DNA of 64,000 nucleotides from Lachnospiraceae bacterium (GTDB taxonomy: Bacteria; Bacillota; Clostridia; Lachnospirales; Lachnospiraceae): NCBI GenBank assembly GCA_015057325.1, contig SVEQ01000008.1, positions 91,406 through 155,405 of the forward strand, written 5' to 3'. Made by a program: the position numbers and the translations under genes. This document shows positions 42,626 to 52,837 of the stretch, one piece after another. Every line of letters begins with the position of its first letter. Positions within the stretch are counted from its first letter, which is position 1. The notes beneath the pieces are model-generated. The model had not been told where the DNA came from and did no database searches. It saw nothing but the letters and a program-made list of their open reading frames with translations.

Positions 42626-44122
42626 TCACGCTTCAAGCTCGTGAGCTTTCAACTTCTCTGCATTATCATTAAGGTCTTCAACAAGTGTATTAATATGTGC
42701 CACAATATCCTGATTCTTCTCGCTTATATCAAGTGTTTCCGTTGCATGAGCAGTAACCTCTTCGGTTATTGCAGATATGGTCTGAACACTGTTGGCAATC
42801 TCATCATTTGCAACCGCAAGCTTGTCAACGACAGCATCGAGATCATCTGCATGATGTTTGATAACCTCAACACCTTCTGATATCTGTTCAAAACTTGCTG
42901 CAGTTTCTGCTGCACACTGACTTTCTTTCTCGCCAGCTTCAAGAAGCTTTTCAATGGTTGATACCATTGTTCCAACCTGTGATGTAATATCATTAATAAG
43001 CTTTGTGATGTTGTCCGTAGCCTCTGTTGTCTGACCTGCAAGATTAGAAATCTCGGAAGCAACTACAGCAAATCCACGTCCTGCCTCACCTGCTCTTGCT
43101 GCCTCAATGGAAGCATTTAACGCAAGAAGACTTGTCTGTGATGCAACGCTTGTAATAATATCCGTAATTGAGTTCATCTGAGTTGCTGTTTCCTTGAATG
43201 TATCAAGAGCTCCTGCAACGTCCTTACCTGCTGTATCTACCTGTTTTGTTAAAGCCGTCATCTGTGATATATTCTGCTTACCTGTTGATACAGCCTCTCC
43301 TGCCATATTTACATGCTCTGTAATGGTTCTTGTAGCTGTTTCAACACCCTTAATATGCTCTGTAATCTCACAAGTCTGTGTCAGCTGATTCTGTGCGGCA
43401 TCTGCCGACTCGCCGGTACCTGTTGTTACTTCTGTCATGGACTCAACCGTCTGGTCTACCGACTTCTTAAGTCCATCCATTTCATCAGAAAGCTCTGCAA
43501 CTGTATCTGTTACCTTGGTTGAAACATCTAATATCTCTCCAAGAAGCATTGTTGTCTTCTCATGTTCTTCGCCAAGACGTCCCATTCTCATTCTTGAAAA
43601 ATCTCTGTTTGCTGTTGTAACCATTGTAAGATAGGCAACTATCATTATTATGACAAGACCTTGTATTTCCGCTACTGCAGTATCTGTAATCATTCCCTTG
43701 TACAGCATAACACCAATCTCAATAAGATTGACAATAATAACTCCCGCACCTATTTCAACGTTATATTTCACATCGTCATAGAGAGTAACAATTATCATCA
43801 TAGGAATAGCGTATGTGAATACAAGAATATTTGTGGTTGTAAGAAGCACAAAACAGTACATACAGGCATATCCTATACCGACAATATGCTTCGTTCTCGA
43901 AGATGCCGGATCAGCTTTGATATCCATCCACGAAAGAACTACCGGTACCATCGCAAGAGCGATAACCAAAAGCACGTAACCGACCGATCTTGTCTTCTTC
44001 ACAATCTCCAAAAGATATGCCACTGAAATAATTGAGCATATTATTGTTAATGCAATTACCGCCTTTTTGTTGGCAATTGCAAGTTCCTCCTTTTTCCCTG
44101 CATCCATAACTGTTTCGTTCAT
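42626..44122 (-). CDS. Methyl-accepting chemotaxis-type protein with polytopic membrane domain
   Basis: 498 aa from the ATG at 44122 (AAGGAGTGGAG in front). Six hydrophobic segments (about 20-185) replace the usual two-helix ligand domain, leaving almost no extracellular loop. The cytoplasmic coiled coil (about 200-490) has the signalling tip [21 protein letters not shown], matching the conserved E-A-A-R-A-G-E-x-G-x-G-F hairpin. No HAMP domain is evident. It may sense membrane state or energy, or signal to something other than a flagellum; no che genes are in the window. Own promoter (44186-44214) and terminator. Confidence 0.9.
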   Translation of the reverse strand: MNETVMDAGKKEELAIANKKAVIALTIICSIISVAYLLEIVKKTRSVGYVLLVIALAMVPVVLSWMDIKADPASSRTKHIVGIGYACMYCFVLLTTTNILVFTYAIPMMIIVTLYDDVKYNVEIGAGVIIVNLIEIGVMLYKGMITDTAVAEIQGLVIIMIVAYLTMVTTANRDFSRMRMGRLGEEHEKTTMLLGEILDVSTKVTDTVAELSDEMDGLKKSVDQTVESMTEVTTGTGESADAAQNQLTQTCEITEHIKGVETATRTITEHVNMAGEAVSTGKQNISQMTALTKQVDTAGKDVAGALDTFKETATQMNSITDIITSVASQTSLLALNASIEAARAGEAGRGFAVVASEISNLAGQTTEATDNITKLINDITSQVGTMVSTIEKLLEAGEKESQCAAETAASFEQISEGVEVIKHHADDLDAVVDKLAVANDEIANSVQTISAITEEVTAHATETLDISEKNQDIVAHINTLVEDLNDNAEKLKAHELEA

Positions 44123-44185
44123 ATTCTCCACTCCTTGCATATGCAAATTATTGTCCCTCAAACGTAATGTACTAGTGACTTCTCA

Positions 44186-44214
44186 ATTTTACCATATATT
44201 AAGGCTTTTAACAA
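44186..44214 (-). promoter_or_regulatory. Promoter of the chemoreceptor-like gene
   Basis: Minus strand: TTGTTA (44209-44214), 17 bp, TAAAAT (44186-44191) with extended -10 TGG. Confidence 0.6.
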
Positions 44215-44237
44215 CAAAAAATCTGACAATTCATTAC

Positions 44238-46664
44238 TTAATCGTGTACTACAGGCGTCCAATATTCCTGCCCGTAAATGTCGGTAAGAAGGTATGTGAT
44301 TTGTGTGTCTCCACCAACGTCTGTATTACTTATTTCCAAACCTTCTTCGTATATGAGCTGCTCACCTAACATATAGCTGTCTTTGTAAATACCGTCATAA
44401 GTATAGTAGTCACAAAGGAAATCAATTGTATCACCTTCGACAAGTTCAGTAGTAGCCTTTGCTACGGTATCCGTCTCACCATCAATGTAATCATATCTTG
44501 CGCCTGCTATATATCCGTATGGATTCTCATTATCAAATACAATTATGAGATTAACACGTTCTCCGTTAAGAAGTGCAGGAACTCTTCCGGTTATCGTATA
44601 GTTGTCACCGTCTCTTACCGTTCCCTCATAATAGTAAGCCACCGGCTGTCCGTCGATTGAAAGCCATGTATTGTCCGTCTCGCCTATAAGTCTTCCGTCA
44701 CTCGTGAACTTATACACATTATCAAGACCAAGATCTATATATCCGCCACCGTCATCATAGAACATATTAAGCTGCAGTGACTGTATGAGCGCCCATTTAT
44801 CATCGGCAATTGCCATGATATGTCTGCCCTCATCGTCCTTATCCCAGACTAATTCCGATGAGTCAAACTGATTTGCTGCAATATATTCCGATGCGCTCTC
44901 GGCATCAAAACAATCTTCATCGTCCATGTAGGCGGTATTTGCTCTGTCAATTCCGTCTATGCTCTTCTTGCTGCTCATATATGCTGAAAGAAGTGCACCA
45001 AGGGCATCCGAACCTGTTACGGTGCCACTTCCTCCACTCATGCCAAGCAAAGAACTTATCGGTGAGCTTTGTCCGCCTGCGCCAATCTGTCCGCCGGTTT
45101 CCATACCTGCAAAGGACTTGATACATTTAGCATATTCGTCATCCATGCCTATCTCGTTATAGGTGCTTACCAAGGTATCAACTTTTGATGCCTTTCTGTA
45201 TGGGAAGTAAATGGAAACCCCATACGCATTGCTCATGTTTGATGAAGTCCGGTTATATTTAACTGCACCAAGCAACGCTTTAGATAGCTCCTTCGCTTCA
45301 TCGGTTCCTATATGGTTTGCGAAATTAACAAGGTCTATCTGGTCTATCTTTGATGAAACCGCAAACTCTCTTGTGCCTGCTCTTGCGTCAGACACCAGTT
45401 TATAGTCCTCGCCCTTTATAAGATTCATGGTCGAACCCGAAAATGCCGAAAGCTTCTCCGGAACAGTATTAGTAATCTCTGCAAGGTCAATAACCGAAAG
45501 TGTTGTTTTCTGACCACGACATTTCTCGTCACATTTTGTTACAAATCCATCTATTATGTTCTTTGCGGTATCTAATGTATCCTGCGAAGGGTTTGCACAT
45601 AGACTGTTTAACCAATCCGTATAATACCAGCCAATTCCCGGTTCTGTTTCCTCGGAGGCAATAAGATAATCAGCGTAATTAGACGTAACCAATGCTGTTT
45701 CTAATGTTGCCATAAGGCATGCATCAAAACCAATGAAATCAAATGTTACCCCGCTGTCTTTTAATGCCTTATTAATCTTTGAAAGGTTCATTGAACCTGC
45801 GGTTGCAAACTTCTCGTCATAACCGTAACCGCTAATCGAACCACCGCCGTGATCCCAGAAAATTAAATCATTACGGTTGGCAGGATAATTCTCATTACAC
45901 CATTTAATAAATGATGTAAGATTCTCAGGCATGGTCATAACCTTCGCGCCATCATTTTCGACAACTCTCTCAAGTTTTCCCTGATGAACACGGTATATCT
46001 GGTTAACGTCATTACTGATGCCCGATGTTTTCCACGCCTTACATCCACCTGTGTAGATTAAAATGTTGACCTTATCAGTAATATTGGCAGCACACATTTC
46101 CGCAATATCATTTGACGCCATGCCGCCCCTTGATTCGAGGTCTGTACCGCACATATATATCATAATTGTAACGGTATCCTTGCCCGCGCCCAAAATCTGT
46201 GTTCTTTTCTCTCTTGAACCCGCTGCTACCGAACGATTAAGCTGTCCTGTGTTTTTGGCAGTATCCCAACCGGTAGTTACATTGTTGTTTCCGGTAAATC
46301 CGGTAAGCATTCCGAAAAGACTTGATGGTGAGGCTTCATTTTGTTCACCGGATTGTTCATTTGTAGTACTTGTGTCTAATGACGGATCCTGATAGTCGTC
46401 GCCGTCGCCTCCAAACAGCGCAGCTCCACCGCCACCACCGCCAAGAACAGCCAACAAGATAAAAAGAATAATTGCTGTCTTAGGGCTCATTCTTGTTCCG
46501 TCACCGGTAGCTCTACTTGTACCTGACGATCCAGAAGAAGAACCGGTTCTTCCGGCATAACCGTCGCTCTTTCCAACAGGGCCGGTTCCCAAACCGTCTC
46601 CTCTTTTATGTACTCCTTTGCCACCAGAAGTGACATGTTTTTCCCTTCCTTCGTTCGGTTCCAT
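44238..46664 (-). CDS. Clostripain-family (C11) cysteine peptidase, membrane anchored
   Basis: 808 aa. A Gly/Ser-rich cytoplasmic N-terminus (about 1-60), one helix (about 63-83, followed by Gly and acidic residues), then the C11 domain (about 150-520) with H272 in FWDHGGGSISGYG and C316 in GFDACLMATLE, the catalytic dyad. The last 200 residues form a beta-rich domain. C11 enzymes cut after Arg or Lys. GGAGGG precedes the ATG. It lies 41 bp downstream of the HerA-like gene, so co-transcription is likely. The Gly-rich N-terminus before the helix is odd, and the substrate is unknown. Confidence 0.92.
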   Translation of the reverse strand: MEPNEGREKHVTSGGKGVHKRGDGLGTGPVGKSDGYAGRTGSSSGSSGTSRATGDGTRMSPKTAIILFILLAVLGGGGGGAALFGGDGDDYQDPSLDTSTTNEQSGEQNEASPSSLFGMLTGFTGNNNVTTGWDTAKNTGQLNRSVAAGSREKRTQILGAGKDTVTIMIYMCGTDLESRGGMASNDIAEMCAANITDKVNILIYTGGCKAWKTSGISNDVNQIYRVHQGKLERVVENDGAKVMTMPENLTSFIKWCNENYPANRNDLIFWDHGGGSISGYGYDEKFATAGSMNLSKINKALKDSGVTFDFIGFDACLMATLETALVTSNYADYLIASEETEPGIGWYYTDWLNSLCANPSQDTLDTAKNIIDGFVTKCDEKCRGQKTTLSVIDLAEITNTVPEKLSAFSGSTMNLIKGEDYKLVSDARAGTREFAVSSKIDQIDLVNFANHIGTDEAKELSKALLGAVKYNRTSSNMSNAYGVSIYFPYRKASKVDTLVSTYNEIGMDDEYAKCIKSFAGMETGGQIGAGGQSSPISSLLGMSGGSGTVTGSDALGALLSAYMSSKKSIDGIDRANTAYMDDEDCFDAESASEYIAANQFDSSELVWDKDDEGRHIMAIADDKWALIQSLQLNMFYDDGGGYIDLGLDNVYKFTSDGRLIGETDNTWLSIDGQPVAYYYEGTVRDGDNYTITGRVPALLNGERVNLIIVFDNENPYGYIAGARYDYIDGETDTVAKATTELVEGDTIDFLCDYYTYDGIYKDSYMLGEQLIYEEGLEISNTDVGGDTQITYLLTDIYGQEYWTPVVHD

Positions 46665-46705
46665 ACGTTCCCTCCAAATTGTACGTTATATTAGTTTATG
46701 CGTAA

Positions 46706-48382
46706 TTACATTTTAAGTAACGTAGAGAAAAGTCCACGACCAATGCTTGCACCGACATTTCCACCAAGTTTTTTTCCAAAGCTTCCCATACCCGAAAGTG
46801 CCTGCTTACCTACTTCGCGTCCTACGGTACCTGCAACTGAATTACCGACTGATTTAACCGCCTGTTTCTTTCTTCTCTCATCCGCAGCAGCTTCTCTGGC
46901 CTCTGCTTTTGCTTTCGCCTCCGCCTGTCTGGCTTCTGCTCTCGCCTGCATTTCTGCAGCCTTTGCTTGCGCTCTTGCCTGTGAAGCCTCAAGCTTTTCA
47001 GCTTCTTTGGCTGCCTGTGCCTCAGCACGTGCCTGCTCCTTAGCCTCTTGTGCTGCCAACGCTTCTTCTTCGGCTCTTGCCGCATCCTCTGCTCCTTTTC
47101 TTGCAAGAACTTCGTATGCAGACTCCGGATCATAAGCCTTCTCGTACTTACTATATAATATATTTCCCTTAATTACAACGTCGCGTCTTGCGTCATCAAG
47201 TGCCGCAAACTGTGAACGAGGTGGTAAAATTGAAACCTTCTGCGCAACGCCCGGCACACCGCCTTCTTCAAGGAAGGAAACAACCGCTTCTCCGGTTCCA
47301 AGTGCCATAATTGTTTCGTATGTATTAAATGCAGGATTCTCTCTAAAAGATTGCGCCGCTGCTTTAACCGCTTTCTGATCTGCAGGTGTGTATGCGTGAA
47401 GTGCATGCTGAACTTTGTTTCCCAACTGTGCAAGTACTCCGTCCGGAATATCCTTTGGATTCTGCGTACAGAAGTAAACTCCGACACCCTTTGAACGTAT
47501 AAGCTTAACCACCTGCTCAACCTTCTCAACCAAAGCCTTTGGTGCGTCCTTGAAAAGAAGATGTGCTTCGTCGAAAAAGAATATCATCTTCGGCTTATCA
47601 AGGTCTCCAACCTCAGGAAGCATTTCGAACAACTCGGAAAGTAACCAAAGCAAAAATGTTGAGTAGAGCTTTCCATTATTGATAAGTGAACTACTGTCAA
47701 GGATGTTAATCATGCCTCTTCCGCCATCACCGATAGCAAACAAATCGGCAACATTAAGTGCTGTTTCTCCAAAGAACTTCTCGCCTCCGGCAATCTCAAG
47801 AGCAACGACTGCTCTTACGATTGCAGCAATCGAGGTTGAACTTAACTTGCCGTACTGTGCCTCGAAATCCTTGGAGTTTTCTGCCACGTAGTTAAGCATA
47901 GACTTTAGGTCCTTTGTATCAATAAGAAGCAAATTGTTGTCGTCTGCAATCTTAAACACTATCGAAAGAATATCCGTCTGGGTATCATTTAGCTCCATAA
48001 TACGCGAAAGGAGAAGTGGCCCCATCTCAGAAATTGTAGTTCTAAGCGGCATTCCTTTTTCCCCGTAAATGTCCCAAAGCGCCACCGGGTAACCTGTGTA
48101 TGAAAAACCGGCCTGATCAAGACCAAATCTGCTTATTCTCTCCTGCATATCCGCACTGTCCGTGCCGGCATCCGCAATACTTGAAATGTCGCCCTTAACA
48201 TCCGCCATGAAAACAGGAACACCCATGTCAGAAAAACTCTCCGCCATAACCTTAAGCGTTATAGTCTTACCTGTTCCCGTTGCTCCTGCCACAAGTCCGT
48301 GACGATTGGCAAGCTTCGGGGTAAGGAATATTTTCTCCCCATTTTCATTGTTTGCAACCCAAATCTTATTGTCTGAAATCAT
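46706..48382 (-). CDS. HerA-like ATPase (DUF853/YjgR family) with charged C-terminal coiled coil
   Basis: 558 aa. Walker A GATGTGKTITLKVMAE near residue 34, Walker B MIFFFDEAHLLF, FCTQNPKDIP and a conserved arginine region place it in the HerA/FtsK group of hexameric translocases, specifically the DUF853 branch. Residues about 420-510 are an uninterrupted Ala/Glu/Lys/Arg helix, followed by a Gly-rich end. A DNA-pumping role is presumed; no nuclease (NurA) partner is next to it, so this is not a classical HerA-NurA pair. GGGAGG precedes the ATG. Confidence 0.88.
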   Translation of the reverse strand: MISDNKIWVANNENGEKIFLTPKLANRHGLVAGATGTGKTITLKVMAESFSDMGVPVFMADVKGDISSIADAGTDSADMQERISRFGLDQAGFSYTGYPVALWDIYGEKGMPLRTTISEMGPLLLSRIMELNDTQTDILSIVFKIADDNNLLLIDTKDLKSMLNYVAENSKDFEAQYGKLSSTSIAAIVRAVVALEIAGGEKFFGETALNVADLFAIGDGGRGMINILDSSSLINNGKLYSTFLLWLLSELFEMLPEVGDLDKPKMIFFFDEAHLLFKDAPKALVEKVEQVVKLIRSKGVGVYFCTQNPKDIPDGVLAQLGNKVQHALHAYTPADQKAVKAAAQSFRENPAFNTYETIMALGTGEAVVSFLEEGGVPGVAQKVSILPPRSQFAALDDARRDVVIKGNILYSKYEKAYDPESAYEVLARKGAEDAARAEEEALAAQEAKEQARAEAQAAKEAEKLEASQARAQAKAAEMQARAEARQAEAKAKAEAREAAADERRKKQAVKSVGNSVAGTVGREVGKQALSGMGSFGKKLGGNVGASIGRGLFSTLLKM

Positions 48383-48422
48383 GTCAAAACCTCCCGCACA
48401 ATTCTTTTTCTAATGCTGTAGT

Positions 48423-51400
48423 TTATTTTAGTTTTTTAATCTTCATTGTGTTTTTATATCCCGTCTTTTTGGAAGTAATTAGCTTTTTGTATTTTTTGTA
48501 CTTTTTACGAGGTACTTTGATTACTGCTTTTTTGTGTATGTTTTTAAAAGCATTTTTACCTATCTTTTTAAGCTTTGAAGATTTTATTGTTACCGTTTTG
48601 AGTTTTTTGCAATTTGCAAACGCATTTTTGCCTATCTCGGTAACATTCTTACTAATGTTGACTTTAACAATAGTACTGCTGCCACAAAATGCATTTTCTG
48701 CTATTTGCGTCACTTTGTACTCTGTTCCATTAATGTTAACTGTATCCGGAACGGAAACTTCTGTTGCATCAGTTTCCACAACCGCTATCCATATAACAGT
48801 ATGTTTCTTTTCACTTGTAACCCGGTAGTTTGCATCACCAACATTTATGTTAGTTTCTTCTGTCGTCGGTTGTTTTATCTCGGACGTTTCTTCTTTTGAT
48901 GTGCTTTGCGCTGTTGTATTTGACGGTAACTGTTCCGTTGTTTTGTCATCGTCTTCTTTTTGTATAGGTTTGTTTTTTGATACTGCCGTATAAGTCACTG
49001 CCTTTGGATTTTTAACACTTATATACGTCCAAATGTTTCCTTCCTGATCTTGCCAATTATAACCTGACTTTTCAGGAAGTCTTATCAATACTTTTTGTGA
49101 TGAATCCGGTCTGGTTATTCCTTTAACTGCCGGAAGAATCAACTTATTTAAATTGCTGCAGCCTTGAACCATGCTTGTTGCATCAGTTACATTAGACAGG
49201 TCAAAATTACTTAAATCAACCGTCTGGATTTTTTGACAATCTACAAACAACTGGCAAATATTATTCACCTTTCCGGTTTTAAAACTGCTAATATCAACAC
49301 TTTCCAGTTCAAAACAGCTTGCGAACAAACTAAACATATCTGTAACCTTACTCGTGTCAAATCCACTTAAATCCAGCGTTTTAAGTTTTGTGCAGGCACA
49401 AAACATTGCGCTTATGTCCTCTACATTACTTGTGTCAAACTTGCTCAAATCCAATGATTCCAGGTTCTTGCAGCCTTCAAACATCGCTGACATATCGGTA
49501 ACTTTGCTTGTGTCCAATCTGCTTAAGTCAATAGTGGTCATATTTAAACAGCCTGCAAACATGAAACTTGTATTTGTTATTCCGGTTACTTGTATTTTTC
49601 CACTCTTAATATAGTCCCTATATTCATACCATGCCGGAGTTCCTACATAGTTTCCATTACCCGTTACCGTAAGTAATCCATTCTCATCTATTGTCCATGT
49701 TAGGTCACCGTCAATACCACTATATAATATCTTGGGTAATACCGTCCCCTCCTCAGATATCAAAGTATAAGTCATTGCTTTTGGATTCTTAACACTGACA
49801 CTTGTCCAAATGATTCCGTCCTGATCTTTCCAATTGTAACCGGACTTTGCAGGGAGAGTTATCACAACATCCCTAGATGTATCCGGGTTAGCATACCCCT
49901 CTGTTTTGGGAAGAATCAACTTTTCTAAGGTTTCACATCCCTGAACCATGCCTTTTGCATCAGTCACATAAGTCAGATTAAAATTGCTTAAATCTACTGT
50001 CTTCATTTTTTTACAGTTCATAAACAACTGACAAATGTCTGTTAAGTTTCCGGTTTTAAAACTACTGATATCAACACTTTCCAGTTCATAACAGTTTGAG
50101 AACAAACTAAACATATTTGTAACCTTACTCGTATCAAATCCGCTTAAATCCAGTGTTTTTAATTTCATGCAGGCACAAAACATTGCGCTTAAGTTTTTTG
50201 CATTACCTGTATCAAACTTGCTCAAATCCAATGTTTCCAGATTATTGCAACCTTCAAACATTGCTGAAAAATTAGTAACTTTGCTCGTATTAAACGTACT
50301 TACATCTATAGTCTTTAATCCTGTACACGCAGCAAACATAAAACTTAAATCTGTTGCGTTTTCTGTATCAAAGCCTTTTACATCTAACGATTTAAGACCT
50401 TTACAATCACTAAACATTGTTTTCATTGTAATAACACCGCTTGTGTCAAAGCCACTCATATCCAATGTCTCCAACGCAGAACATTTCGAAAACATTGCTT
50501 CCATAGTGGTTACTTTACTTGTTTTGAGCCCACTTAAATCAATACTTGTCATTTTTGTGCAATCCGCAAACATCCAGCTTGTTTTTGTTATTCCACTTAC
50601 TTGTATTTTACCGCTCTTAATATAGTCAGCATATTCATGCCATGCCGGATATCCAATGTTATATCCAACATAATCTCCGTTACCTGTTACCGTTAGTAAT
50701 CCATTTTCATCTATTGTCCATGTTAAATCTCCGTCTACGCCGCTATATATTATCTTGGGTAATACCGGTTCGTTTTCCGACGTCAAAGTATAAGTCATCG
50801 CCTTAGGGTTTCTTACACTTATATCCGTCCAAATGTTTCCGTCCTGATCTTTCCATTTATAACCTGACTTTTGGGGAAGTCTTATCGTAACACCCGTTGA
50901 TGTATCCGAAGCAGTAAGCCCTGCTGTCTTTGGAAGAATCAATTTTTTCAGGTTGCTGCTTCCCTGAACCATGCTTGTTGCATTAGTCACATTGGTCAAA
51001 TCAAAGTTACTTAAATCGACCGTCTGCATTTTTTGACAATCCATAAACAACTGACAAATATCCGTTACGTTGTCGGTTTTAAAACTGCTGATATCAACAC
51101 TTTCCAATTCATAGCAATTTGCAAACAGACTGAACATAGTCGTAACTTTACTCGTGTCAAATTTGCTTAAATCCAACGAATTTAATTTCATGCAGGCACC
51201 AAACATCGAGCTCATGCTAGTCACATTTTTAGTATCAAAATTATCAACATTTAAGGATTCCAACGCTTTACAACCTTGAAACATGGCTCTCATGTCTTTT
51301 ACATTTGTTGTATCTAATTTGCTGACATCTAATGATTTAAGACTTGAACACGTACAAAACATAAATCTCATATCGGTAACTGAAGAAGTATTAAAGCCGG

Positions 51401-51824
51401 ACACATCTAAAGAAGTAAGCTCATTACAATCACAAAACATAAAGCTCATATTTGTAACTTTGCTCGTGTCTAACCCACTCAAATCAATGCTTGTCATTTT
51501 TGAGCACCCCGAAAACATGCTGCTTGTGTTTGTTATTCCGGTCACCTGTACTTTCGCACTTTTAATATTGTCTTTATATTCACGCCACGCCGGATATCCG
51601 CTACTATTTCTGACATAATCTCCGTTTCCCGTTATCGTCAATAATCCACTTTCGTCTATTTTCCAGTCAAGCGCTCCACTTTTTCCGCTTGCAATCAATT
51701 CTTCCGCATGCGCATTAAACCCCACAATAAATACAAAAAAGCATACGAAAAAAACAAATGTGCATAACTGTACCGACAATAATCTGCACGTATAATCTTT
51801 CTTTGATTCAATAACGTTCTGCAT
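48423..51824 (-). CDS. Giant BspA/DUF285-repeat surface protein
   Basis: 1133 aa from the ATG at 51824 (GGAGGGGG in front). A signal peptide (about 10-40, ending FNAHA) is followed by three homologous modules, each opening with a DLTWTIDENGLLTVTGNGDYV-like strand (near nucleotides 51680, 50740 and 49715), then six to ten DUF285 units of the type FDTSKVTNMFSLF-x-NCYELESVDISSF, and closing with SGYKWKDQDG-type segments. A Thr/Glu linker leads to LRR_5 repeats (VTQIAENAFCGSSTIVKVNI) and a Lys-rich tail. Such proteins sit on the surface and bind host or microbial partners. The third module has fewer units, which suggests growth by duplication and loss. Confidence 0.93.
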   Translation of the reverse strand: MQNVIESKKDYTCRLLSVQLCTFVFFVCFFVFIVGFNAHAEELIASGKSGALDWKIDESGLLTITGNGDYVRNSSGYPAWREYKDNIKSAKVQVTGITNTSSMFSGCSKMTSIDLSGLDTSKVTNMSFMFCDCNELTSLDVSGFNTSSVTDMRFMFCTCSSLKSLDVSKLDTTNVKDMRAMFQGCKALESLNVDNFDTKNVTSMSSMFGACMKLNSLDLSKFDTSKVTTMFSLFANCYELESVDISSFKTDNVTDICQLFMDCQKMQTVDLSNFDLTNVTNATSMVQGSSNLKKLILPKTAGLTASDTSTGVTIRLPQKSGYKWKDQDGNIWTDISVRNPKAMTYTLTSENEPVLPKIIYSGVDGDLTWTIDENGLLTVTGNGDYVGYNIGYPAWHEYADYIKSGKIQVSGITKTSWMFADCTKMTSIDLSGLKTSKVTTMEAMFSKCSALETLDMSGFDTSGVITMKTMFSDCKGLKSLDVKGFDTENATDLSFMFAACTGLKTIDVSTFNTSKVTNFSAMFEGCNNLETLDLSKFDTGNAKNLSAMFCACMKLKTLDLSGFDTSKVTNMFSLFSNCYELESVDISSFKTGNLTDICQLFMNCKKMKTVDLSNFNLTYVTDAKGMVQGCETLEKLILPKTEGYANPDTSRDVVITLPAKSGYNWKDQDGIIWTSVSVKNPKAMTYTLISEEGTVLPKILYSGIDGDLTWTIDENGLLTVTGNGNYVGTPAWYEYRDYIKSGKIQVTGITNTSFMFAGCLNMTTIDLSRLDTSKVTDMSAMFEGCKNLESLDLSKFDTSNVEDISAMFCACTKLKTLDLSGFDTSKVTDMFSLFASCFELESVDISSFKTGKVNNICQLFVDCQKIQTVDLSNFDLSNVTDATSMVQGCSNLNKLILPAVKGITRPDSSQKVLIRLPEKSGYNWQDQEGNIWTYISVKNPKAVTYTAVSKNKPIQKEDDDKTTEQLPSNTTAQSTSKEETSEIKQPTTEETNINVGDANYRVTSEKKHTVIWIAVVETDATEVSVPDTVNINGTEYKVTQIAENAFCGSSTIVKVNISKNVTEIGKNAFANCKKLKTVTIKSSKLKKIGKNAFKNIHKKAVIKVPRKKYKKYKKLITSKKTGYKNTMKIKKLK

Positions 51825-51877
51825 AAATATACCCCCTCCAAAACGTAATTTTATATCCCCAAACATCAATATATATA

Positions 51878-51905
51878 TTATAATTCTTTCTTATTATTTT
51901 AACAA
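51878..51905 (-). promoter_or_regulatory. Promoter of the DUF285 surface protein
   Basis: Minus strand: TTGTTA (51900-51905), 16 bp, TATAAT (51878-51883). The leader is about 47 nt. Confidence 0.55.
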
Positions 51906-51938
51906 TGCAAACATATTAAAAAAGTCCTTTTTTTACAT

Positions 51939-51982
51939 AAAAAACAGGTTACAGCCAATCCTTGCGACCAACTGTAACCTGT
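51939..51982 (-). terminator. Terminator of the XRE regulator operon
   Basis: Minus strand: ACAGGTTACAG/CTGTAACCTGT (51944-51982) followed by five or six T residues. It separates the XRE operon from the DUF285 gene. Confidence 0.85.
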
Positions 51983-51990
51983 TTGCATTT

Positions 51991-52185
51991 TCACTCTTCC
52001 CAGAACAATTCATCAAGCGTCTTTCCAAGTGCCTTACACACGCTGACACATAAGTTGATTGTCGGGTTGTAATCTCCTTTTTCTATAGCGCTTATCGTCT
52101 GTCTTGACACGCCAACTGCTTTGGCGAGGTCGTCCTGCGACATATCAAGTCCGGCGCGCGCTGCTTTTAATTTCAGATTCTTCAT
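51991..52185 (-). CDS. Small XRE-family (YozG-like) transcriptional regulator
   Basis: 64 aa from the ATG at 52185 (AGGAG in front). Nearly the whole protein is one HTH_3 domain (ARAGLDMSQDDLAKAVGVSRQTISAIEKGDYNP), with the C-terminal GKTLDELFWEE typical of the group. It starts 14 bp after the membrane protein gene. These tiny regulators commonly pair with a small DUF2178-like membrane protein; the pair may be autoregulated through the promoter at 52838. Confidence 0.92.
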   Translation of the reverse strand: MKNLKLKAARAGLDMSQDDLAKAVGVSRQTISAIEKGDYNPTINLCVSVCKALGKTLDELFWEE

Positions 52186-52199
52186 AATAATCACGCTCC

Positions 52200-52715
52200 T
52201 TACTCAGCCTTGGCATCGATAAGCTTCTTGATAGCAAGCTCAACAGAAAGTACAAGGAATATTCCGCCACATAACAAGTTGATAAATGGTCCCTGAAGTT
52301 TTCCGTTAACAAAAAGTTCACCATGAATATATGCCATTATACCAATGAAAAGGTTAAAAGCAGTAATAAATGTCATGCCTACAATAAATCTTGTCATGTT
52401 GTTGTTAAGTCCAACGTATGCATCATGGAAAACACTGTAAGTTACCTGAACGATTATTCCTACAATTATTGGTATAAAGTAAAGTGACAAACCTAAAAAT
52501 GCAAGGTCATATGATGTTGCCAAAATAAGGAACAATGCGTTGGTAAATACTATTCCGTAAAAACCATACATATATGCTCTGCCACGTGCTTCCTTCTGTC
52601 TCTCATCATACTTTGTCTTCATCTTGCCGTCTTTGTTAATTGCCTTCAAAAATACTACTGTAAGAATAAGTCCTACTACTATTCCTAATAAAATTCCTAA
52701 TGTATATGCCTTCAT
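52200..52715 (-). CDS. Small polytopic membrane protein linked to the XRE regulator
   Basis: 171 aa from the ATG at 52715 (AAAGGATG in front). Four or five hydrophobic segments: about 5-22, 48-68, 72-92, 110-128 and 148-165. Near residue 30, KTKYDERQKEARGRAYMYGFYG carries the DERQ motif seen in regulator-linked DUF6773/DUF2178-type proteins. The function is unknown; the fixed pairing with a YozG-like HTH protein suggests that it influences the activity of the regulator or is its target. It has a leader of about 116 nt. Confidence 0.7.
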   Translation of the reverse strand: MKAYTLGILLGIVVGLILTVVFLKAINKDGKMKTKYDERQKEARGRAYMYGFYGIVFTNALFLILATSYDLAFLGLSLYFIPIIVGIIVQVTYSVFHDAYVGLNNNMTRFIVGMTFITAFNLFIGIMAYIHGELFVNGKLQGPFINLLCGGIFLVLSVELAIKKLIDAKAE

Positions 52716-52837
52716 AATAATCATCCTTTCTTTAAAAAAAATATACTTAAACATTTGTCTTTGAGTCTGGCCCGTCGGCTTCTTGTGATTCCTGAAAACA
52801 TCCTGCAGAAATGTTTCCCTTGGAAGCTTCTGGGATT

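Noticed and set aside
46706..48382. HerA-NurA or HerA-Sir2 defence pair
   Set aside because: No NurA nuclease, SIR2 or DUF4297 gene is adjacent; the ATPase is of the housekeeping-like DUF853 branch.
48960..51700. Regularly spaced repeats that at first look like a CRISPR or minisatellite array
   Set aside because: They are in-frame DUF285 repeats of one long coding sequence; spacing follows the protein repeat, and no cas genes or identical direct repeats exist.
52755..52831. Leader ORF beginning MFSGITRSRRAR and possible riboswitch
   Set aside because: The nearest purine-rich stretch is at the wrong distance from the ATG. A GGGAAACA...CCGACGGGCC pattern recalls c-di-GMP-II riboswitches, but the GGGCAC core and the pseudoknot strands are missing.
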